Source: an uncultured Succinivibrionaceae bacterium (GTDB lineage: Bacteria > Pseudomonadota > Gammaproteobacteria > Enterobacterales > Succinivibrionaceae). From it: a DNA stretch of 7,327 bases. The notes beneath the pieces are model-generated. The model was not told the DNA's origin. It saw only the letters and a list, made by a program, of their open reading frames with translations, and made no database searches. The translations under genes and the position numbers were made by a program. The stretch covers positions 1-7,327 of the forward strand of contig UQCV01000102.1 of assembly GCA_900539665.1 (NCBI GenBank), written 5' to 3'. This document shows, one piece after another, positions 4,695 through 7,327 of the stretch (position 1 is the stretch's first letter; each line of letters starts with the position of its first letter).

Positions 4695-5606
4695 ATGAAT
4701 GAAGAAACAATTACCGTTGAAACCTTGGAAAAAGAACCTACTCCGGCTTCACAAAGAATTATCGATAATCCTGATAGAATTCCTTTACCACAAGAAGCCA
4801 TACTTGCGGCAGCTTCATTACCTAGTGATACTTTTGTGTATCGTTTATCATTTGAACGACACTTTGCGTGTGCGGAACAGGTTAAACCATATAGTAGTTT
4901 AACAGCCTTAGAACAAGAAGAACTTGACGCGCGTTATGGGCTCAAGGCTTCAACTAGACATCCCGCCAATGATAAATATAAGTACCAAAGACACTGCTTA
5001 AAAATCCCATTTACTTATAGAACCGACATAAAAAGTCAAACTTTTTATCTACCATCTCGTGGTTGCGTCATTGGTAAACCAGTGGTAGTAATTAGCTACA
5101 ATGCGCCTTTAAAGGTAGCAACCTTATTAGTCCGTGACCAAAATCAATTGCGCGTAATTGATACGCCAACTCTTTCTGGGATCTTTAGAGAATGTTTGCC
5201 TGGCACTTATGGCTGTTTATTTTCTACAAGCAAAGGCTTGTTCCTTTACGCTGATACTAAACGCAACAAAGAAGATCCCGCAAAACTTGGAATTTATGCC
5301 AACATGGTTAACGCAATTAAAGCGGCTCCTTTTGCGATTGTGCTTGAATTTTTATTCATGTTTATTATGTTTTCAGTAACACCTTTGATGGTGTGGATCA
5401 GTTTGCATACGCAACCATTTTTAACCCCGCTTGTTTATATTGTGTTGTTTTGTCTAACCTTTGGCGGGCAGACTTGGCAGCGCCATTTTCTATACAAAAA
5501 ATATGGAGAGGTGGCGGTAAAGTCAGCTATCTTGTCTTTCCGTTTCGTGACAGTGATAGTTTTTGGCCTTCTAACTTTTGCAGGCGTGTACGTTTTAATT
5601 CATTAA
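4695..5606 (+). CDS. Hypothetical protein with three C-terminal membrane segments
   Basis: The 303-residue protein starts at ATG 4695 behind AAGG (4683-4686), a modest ribosome site at eight bases. I do not recognise its family. Residues 1-210 are soluble, with an acidic start (MNEETITVETLEKEP), a proline-rich stretch and a region rich in beta-type residues (CVIGKPVVVISYNAPLKVAT, LLVRDQNQLRVIDTP). Three hydrophobic segments follow, about 213-236, 241-258 and 279-302, with a basic loop QRHFLYKKYGE between the last two. There is no signal peptide, so the large N-terminal domain is probably cytoplasmic and the protein an inner-membrane one. It stands alone, with long spacers on both sides. A sensor or membrane-remodelling role would be guesswork. 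Confidence 0.8.
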   Translation: MNEETITVETLEKEPTPASQRIIDNPDRIPLPQEAILAAASLPSDTFVYRLSFERHFACAEQVKPYSSLTALEQEELDARYGLKASTRHPANDKYKYQRHCLKIPFTYRTDIKSQTFYLPSRGCVIGKPVVVISYNAPLKVATLLVRDQNQLRVIDTPTLSGIFRECLPGTYGCLFSTSKGLFLYADTKRNKEDPAKLGIYANMVNAIKAAPFAIVLEFLFMFIMFSVTPLMVWISLHTQPFLTPLVYIVLFCLTFGGQTWQRHFLYKKYGEVAVKSAILSFRFVTVIVFGLLTFAGVYVLIH

Positions 5607-6087
5607 AACAAATTATTAAGTTAGGTCGAAGTAGGGCTTGACTTAATTTTATGCTTAAACTTAAGTTTAAGGGTATATTCGGTCGTTATAGTCGATGTTT
5701 TTTACCAAGATTTATATGCTTAGGACTTGAGGCATGCGATTATTTTCCAAGATGGCGCAAAGTCTTGATTATGGCCTCTTAAAATATTAACCATTAACCT
5801 AAGAGCTAACTTTCATCCAAAGCCAAGGCCAAACTTCACCAAACTTTCTCTAATTGAACATTTTTAAGGCAATTGGCCCTAATCAGCTTTCTACTTAATA
5901 AAAATGTGCGCCACTTCAAATATTCCGTGATAAAATTACCGTTCGAATAAAATCCCTGGACCCTCCTGCTAGAACTCCACTGGCCTGCGGTACAACCTTT
6001 GACCGATGCTGTTTTTCTAGGTACTCCTTGATTTAAAAAGTTACTCTCTACCCCTTGTAAAACCAAAAGGTTCGTTAAGGAACAATC
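5607..6087. other. Gene-free spacer with an 18-bp perfect palindrome
   Basis: I see no supported gene in 481 bases. CTTAAACTTAAGTTTAAG (5654-5671) is a perfect 18-base palindrome, without spacer, shortly after TTGACT (5638-5643). It could be an operator. A weak promoter candidate for the next gene is TTGACC (5999-6004), 17 bases, TACTCC (6022-6027); the -10 is poor. A minus-strand open frame crossing 5836-6225 has no family resemblance and overlaps the next gene, so it is not called. Confidence 0.4.
6077..6081 (+). promoter_or_regulatory. Ribosome binding site supporting a GTG start
   Basis: AAGGA lies six bases before GTG 6088. The next in-frame ATG would remove most of the signal peptide, so GTG is the likely start. 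Confidence 0.7.
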
Positions 6088-7158
6088 GTGAAAACTATCA
6101 TCCCCGCTATTATGGCAGTCTCTATCTTTACTTGTACTGGTTGTATTACTGCAGGTATCGGTCTTGGAACTGCACTTGCTGAACAAATGGCCGCTAAAAC
6201 CGTGAGTAACGCGGTGACAGATCAAAACTGTTTCACTGCAACCTTAAACAGCATGGGTAATGCCGATGCTAATGGGCAAGCCAAAATTATTGCTTTAACT
6301 GCCAAGCTTAAACAAATCACGCCTGAAGAAGCCCAAACCTTAATTATGGCTGGGCCTGTAGTTTTAGGAAATCATTTTAACGCTTCCGATGTGGGATACT
6401 TACGTGGTTCGATTGAAACCTTAGGTGGCGAAATTGAAATCACCCAAAATTCAGTTGGGACTCGTTTTAAGAATGCTGCAAGCCAATCAGTATCTAATAT
6501 GGACGTAACTAACATGGCAACAGATGCGGTATTAGGTTCAGAACTTGGAAGCGTTGCTCAAGGTACTGTTTCTCAGGTTAACCAAGTCCGTTCTCAAGTT
6601 CAGGGCACTCTAGATTCCGTAAATAATGTTAGAACTAAGGTCGATAATATCGGGGCGCAAGTAAACAATGTTTCAAATCAAGTAAACAACATTGGCACCC
6701 AAGTAAATAGCGTTGGCTCTCAAGTCCAGAACATTGGGACCAAAGTAGGTCAAGTACATAGCCTGTCAAATGAAAGCTTAACTCAAGTAGCAGCCCAAGC
6801 TACCGGTCAAACTGACAACTTAAATCAAGTCCAGGCCATTTCAAATGGTTTACAAAACCCAGGCCAAACCTTGAATAACGCCGTTAGCAATACCGTAGAT
6901 AATGCTGTAGGTGGCGTCAATAGCACCGTAAACAACACCGTAAATGGCGCCGTTTCGCAAGCAGAAGATACCGTTCAAAAGCTAAACCCAATTCCTCAAG
7001 GTACTGTTGTTCCATTAAATACCGAAGCAGCCCCTAAAGTTGCACCACAAGTTCAACCTGTTCAACCGTTAAAGACACAAACAGTAAACGGTGCAAGTGT
7101 AAACGGAATTAATGAAGTCAAGGATGATAATCTAAGCGATATTTTATTGGCTGAGTGA
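6088..7158 (+). CDS. Probable lipoprotein with L7/L12-like domain and heptad repeats
   Basis: The 356-residue protein starts at GTG with a short basic-hydrophobic signal (MKTIIPAIMAVSIFTCTGC). C19 is the likely lipidated cysteine, although the lipobox CTGC lacks the usual leucine at -3. Residues 63-119 (AKIIALTAKLKQITPEEAQT, then LIMAGPVV, ending LGGEIEI) resemble the C-terminal fold of ribosomal protein L7/L12; this is inferred from pattern only. Residues 163-225 are nine tandem heptads such as QVNNIGT, QVNSVGS and QVQNIGT, likely a coiled coil or fibre. A second V/N-rich repeat covers about 263-293, and a proline-rich tail follows (about 300-330). It is probably periplasmic or surface-exposed, as an anchor or spacer. 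The stop codon falls inside the 54-bp element at 7155-7208. Exact function unknown. Confidence 0.82.
   Translation: MKTIIPAIMAVSIFTCTGCITAGIGLGTALAEQMAAKTVSNAVTDQNCFTATLNSMGNADANGQAKIIALTAKLKQITPEEAQTLIMAGPVVLGNHFNASDVGYLRGSIETLGGEIEITQNSVGTRFKNAASQSVSNMDVTNMATDAVLGSELGSVAQGTVSQVNQVRSQVQGTLDSVNNVRTKVDNIGAQVNNVSNQVNNIGTQVNSVGSQVQNIGTKVGQVHSLSNESLTQVAAQATGQTDNLNQVQAISNGLQNPGQTLNNAVSNTVDNAVGGVNSTVNNTVNGAVSQAEDTVQKLNPIPQGTVVPLNTEAAPKVAPQVQPVQPLKTQTVNGASVNGINEVKDDNLSDILLAE
6574..6762 (+). repeat. Nine tandem 21-bp units coding heptads
   Basis: Nine in-frame units of 21 bases run without interruption, most starting CAAGT or AAAGT/AAGGT and coding [QKS]V followed by NN, DN or QN. The middle units (6637-6741) are the most alike. 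Such arrays vary in number by slippage or recombination, so length differences between strains are likely. Confidence 0.75.
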
Positions 7159-7208
7159 ACTACTCACCACCTAAAGAGGTGGGAGTCTTCTTGGAGATTT
7201 TAGATAAA
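7155..7208 (-). repeat. 54-bp hairpin element, copy B (inverted)
   Basis: This is the reverse complement of 3195-3248 with two differences. The stem is intact here: ACTC and CCACCT pair with AGGTGG and GAGT around an AAAG loop, with one bulged A. A bulged hairpin beside a conserved AT-rich flank is typical of IS200/IS605 or REP-type sequences. It overlaps the TGA stop of the lipoprotein gene and may also act as its transcript end, though no T run follows. Confidence 0.7.
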
Positions 7209-7251
7209 GAGCAAGCTTGAAATAATAAAACCCTAAAGCTATGGTTAAAGT

Positions 7252-7290
7252 GACATCCTCCCCCACCTATAGAGGTGGGGGCTTCCCACC
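7252..7290 (-). mobile_element. IS200/IS605-type right-end hairpin
   Basis: CCCCCACCT (7260-7268) pairs with AGGTGGGGG (7273-7281) around ATAG. Read on the minus strand, the flanks GAAG before and GAGGATGTCA after look like the right end of tnpB-carrying IS200/IS605 elements. The rest of the element would lie right of the window with tnpB on the minus strand. No tnpB codons can be assigned within the 37 bases that remain. The loop-stem core resembles that of the copy at 7155-7208, but the flanks differ. Confidence 0.55.
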
Positions 7291-7327
7291 GATAAGATAG
7301 GTTCAGTTCTCGCTCAAGCACTCTAAT

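Noticed and set aside
5393..5641. Out-of-frame reading across the end of the membrane protein gene
   Set aside because: Overlaps the coding of two membrane helices and lacks a start signal.
5836..6225. Minus-strand open frame of 129 codons
   Set aside because: It overlaps the signal-peptide region of the lipoprotein gene in antisense, has no ribosome site or family resemblance, and its composition (many S, T, C) is that of an antisense shadow.

Overview
The window reads as a low-GC, gut-type bacterial chromosome in which mobile-DNA debris (about 1-2000) sits next to resident-looking genes (about 2000-7200). The resident proteins (a YwnA-like Rrf2 regulator, a small cupin, a probable lipoprotein) and the AT-rich spacers fit a host-associated gammaproteobacterium, possibly a relative of Succinivibrionaceae. 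That assignment is an inference from style only. The TnpV remnant and the ATPase/hsdM piece look like material that circulates among anaerobic gut bacteria.

Left part (1-1975). An IS200/IS605-like terminal hairpin lies at the left edge. It is followed by an unidentified minus-strand coding scrap, then a 5'-truncated and frameshifted tnpV remnant (180-379). Next comes an intact AAA_14/DUF4143 ATPase (573-1880). Eighteen bases after it a good ribosome site opens an hsdM gene that is cut off after 25 codons (1898-1975). This is best read as the broken front end of a type I restriction-modification locus.

Middle (1976-4200). A gene-poor stretch holds a strong hairpin (2196-2235) and a decayed heptad-repeat/membrane-anchor gene (2306-2570). 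An Rrf2-family regulator (2700-3152) and a cupin gene (3786-4139) follow, separated by a 633-base region dense in dyads. These include three 16-bp tandem repeats, two GTTGTAAC-type palindromes flanking a plausible promoter, and several CTAAG/CTTAG dyads. The cupin gene ends in a clear intrinsic terminator.

Right part (4200-7327). A spacer with a possible structured RNA and a degenerate 48-bp repeat precedes an unrecognised 303-aa protein with three C-terminal membrane segments (4695-5606). Then a GTG-started probable lipoprotein (6088-7158) combines a region resembling the ribosomal L7/L12 C-terminal fold with nine tandem heptads. A 54-bp hairpin element occurs after the Rrf2 gene (3195-3248) and again, inverted, over the stop codon of the lipoprotein gene (7155-7208). 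A different IS200/IS605-type end hairpin lies at 7252-7290.

How the parts may work together: Rrf2 and cupin probably form a small redox- or stress-type regulatory pair, with shared CTAAG/CTTAG dyads as candidate operators. The membrane protein and lipoprotein are separate transcription units of unknown role. No complete novel system is demonstrable. The best leads are the double-dyad promoter before the cupin gene, the 54-bp inverted elements, the truncated ATPase-hsdM locus, the heptad pseudogene and the architecture of the lipoprotein.
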